A stretch of 5,921 nucleotides of DNA from an uncultured Clostridia bacterium (GTDB lineage Bacteria; Bacillota; Clostridia; Christensenellales; Aristaeellaceae), in NCBI GenBank assembly GCA_947600345.1, contig CANQGC010000191.1:1-5921 (forward strand). Direction: 5' to 3'. Both the position numbers and the translations under genes were made by a program. Positions 4,554 to 5,921 of this stretch are shown here, piece after piece. The notes under the pieces were generated by a model. That model was not told where the DNA came from. It worked only from the letters and a program-made list of their open reading frames with translations, and did not search any database. Within the stretch, counting starts at the first letter, position 1; each line of letters starts with the position of its first letter.

Positions 4554-5921
4554 ATGAAGCATCAGGATATAATCTCCAAGCTCACGCTTGAAGAAAAATG
4601 CTATCTGCTCTCGGGCAAGGACTTCTGGCAGACCCGCAGCGTCAAAGCCAAGGGCGTGCCGAACATGACGCTCTCGGACGGCCCCCACGGCATCCGCAAG
4701 CAGGAGGGAGCGGGCGATCAGCTCGGCCTCAACGGTTCCGTTCCGGCCACCTGCTTCCCGACGGCGGCGACGATCGCCAACTCCTGGGATCCCACGCTGG
4801 GCGAGGAGATCGGCCGCGCGCTGGGCGAGGAAGCGGCCGCGCAGGACGTTTGCGTGCTGCTGGGTCCCGGCCTCAACATGAAGCGCTCCCCGCTGTGCGG
4901 GCGCAACTTTGAGTATTTCTGTGAAGACCCGTACCTCGCCGGCAAGATGGCGGCGGGCTATATCCGCGGCATTCAGGAGAACGGCGTCTCCGCCTGCCCG
5001 AAGCACTTCGCCGCGAACAATACCGAGTTGCGCCGCATGGCGTCGGATTCCGTTGTAGACGAGCGCACGCTGCGTGAAATTTATCTCACCGGCTTTGAGA
5101 TTGCCGTGAAGGAGGGCCATCCCAAGTCGCTGATGTCCTCCTACAACATGGTCAACGGCGTCTATGCCAACGAGAATCCGCACCTACTGCAGGAAATTTT
5201 GCGGGATGAGTGGGGCTTCGATGGATTTGTGGTATCCGACTGGGGCGCGAGCAACGACCACGTCGCGGGTGTCGCGGCGGGCTCTCACCTCGAAATGCCC
5301 TCCACCGGCGGCGATTCCGACGAGGAACTGGTCGCGGCCTGCAAAGCGGGCAAGATTTCAGAGGAAATGATCGACCGGCGCGTGGATGAGCTGCTGGACG
5401 TGGTGCTCTCCACCAGAGCAGCCGTCGATCCGCACATCGGCAAGGGCTTTGACAAGGATGCCCACCATGCGCTGGCGATGAAGGCCAGCGAGGAGAGCAT
5501 CGTGCTGCTCAAGAACGAGGGCAACATCTTGCCGCTCGCCAAGGGCGCGCAGGTAGCAGTGATTGGCGAATTTGCCCAGAAAGCGCGCTATCAGGGTGCA
5601 GGTTCGTCGGTGGTCAACTGCACGAAGTTGGACAACACGAGGGACGTGATCGGCAACTTTGCGCTGAACGTAGTGGGTTTCGAGGCGGGCTATCCCCGCA
5701 GCGGCGCGGGCAATCCCGAGATGCAAGCGAAAGCTGTCGAACTTGCGAAGCAGGCGGATTACGTGCTGCTCTACATCGGCCTGGACGAAATTTCCGAATC
5801 CGAGGGCCTCGACCGCGCGCACATGAAGCTCCCGCAGAGCCAGATCGATCTGTTGGAGGCCGTGGCCAAGGTCAACCCGAACTTGATCGCGGTAATGAGC
5901 GCCGGTTCGTCCATCGAGATG
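4554..5921 (+). CDS. GH3 beta-glucosidase, BglB-like, canonical order, 3' truncated
   Basis: 456 codons before the window ends; relatives such as Clostridium thermocellum BglB are about 755 residues, so the end of the sandwich domain and the FnIII domain lie outside. It would release terminal non-reducing beta-D-glucose from cellobiose and related glucosides. There is no signal peptide or transmembrane segment, so it is cytoplasmic. Barrel motifs: LTLEEKCYLLSGKDFW (10-25), SDGPHGIRKQ (41-50, Asp42 for substrate binding), SVPATCFPTAATIANSWD, RSPLCGRNFEYF (ending at 122), KHFAANN (150-156), and VVSDWGA with nucleophile Asp229. The sandwich domain starts near 305 (SEESIVLLKNEGNILPL from 312, YQGAGSS) and keeps the acid/base motif ESEGLDR, Glu417. 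Both catalytic residues are present. It follows the anchored GH3 gene by 121 bases on the same strand, so intake and cytoplasmic cleavage of oligosaccharides is a fair inference. A related aryl-glucosidase or xylosidase specificity cannot be excluded. Confidence 0.93.
   Translation, partial: MKHQDIISKLTLEEKCYLLSGKDFWQTRSVKAKGVPNMTLSDGPHGIRKQEGAGDQLGLNGSVPATCFPTAATIANSWDPTLGEEIGRALGEEAAAQDVCVLLGPGLNMKRSPLCGRNFEYFCEDPYLAGKMAAGYIRGIQENGVSACPKHFAANNTELRRMASDSVVDERTLREIYLTGFEIAVKEGHPKSLMSSYNMVNGVYANENPHLLQEILRDEWGFDGFVVSDWGASNDHVAGVAAGSHLEMPSTGGDSDEELVAACKAGKISEEMIDRRVDELLDVVLSTRAAVDPHIGKGFDKDAHHALAMKASEESIVLLKNEGNILPLAKGAQVAVIGEFAQKARYQGAGSSVVNCTKLDNTRDVIGNFALNVVGFEAGYPRSGAGNPEMQAKAVELAKQADYVLLYIGLDEISESEGLDRAHMKLPQSQIDLLEAVAKVNPNLIAVMSAGSSIEM

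Noticed and set aside
2327..4555. 742-codon open frame on the minus strand
   Set aside because: It is the antisense shadow of the GH3 gene, caused by its strong C-ending codon bias. The product is Val/Gly/His/Ala-rich without recognisable domains, and it would cover a clearly conserved gene.
1..5921. CRISPR array, tRNA, rRNA, insertion sequence or phage genes
   Set aside because: No regularly spaced repeats, cloverleaf-like sequence, transposase motif or phage protein was found on either strand.

Overview
This 5.9 kb window is GC-rich, with every supported gene on the + strand, and looks like a Gram-positive gut or rumen Clostridia-type (Firmicutes) genome. The pointers are a family 3 glycosidase with reversed domain order and membrane anchors, a second glycosidase very like Clostridium thermocellum BglB, strong AGGAGG-type ribosome binding sites, and an AT-rich sigma-A-like promoter inside a GC-rich sequence. 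The species cannot be named from the sequence alone.

Left region (1-1133): the 3' part of a flavodoxin-family gene, truncated by the window edge, is followed 12 bases later by a small exported protein with a cyclophilin-like domain. The downstream ribosome binding site overlaps the upstream stop codon, so they form a two-gene operon end. The first 68 bases contain an odd permuted inverted repeat that overlaps the flavodoxin FMN-loop coding region and may be a fold-back artefact at a contig end.

Intergenic region (1134-1352): three consecutive hairpins, the last a probable terminator, then an AT-rich patch with a dyad (possible operator) and a good -35/-10 pair that should drive the glycosidase genes.

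Right region (1353-5921): a membrane-anchored glycoside hydrolase family 3 (GH3) protein with domain order C-terminal domain, FnIII, catalytic domain. Its N-terminus is split off by a frame change near 1545-1565. It is followed by a hairpin and a second, canonical-order cytoplasmic GH3 enzyme (BglB-like) that runs off the right edge. The first enzyme carries Lys where the GH3 SGEGxDR-type motif normally has its acid/base Glu, while its nucleophile Asp is present; the second has both.

Inference: the anchored protein would act on or bind beta-glucosides outside the cell and the cytoplasmic one would finish imported oligosaccharides. No transporter or regulator is visible in the window. I do not see a wholly new system here; the points most worth checking are the split N-terminus and the altered acid/base position of the reversed GH3.
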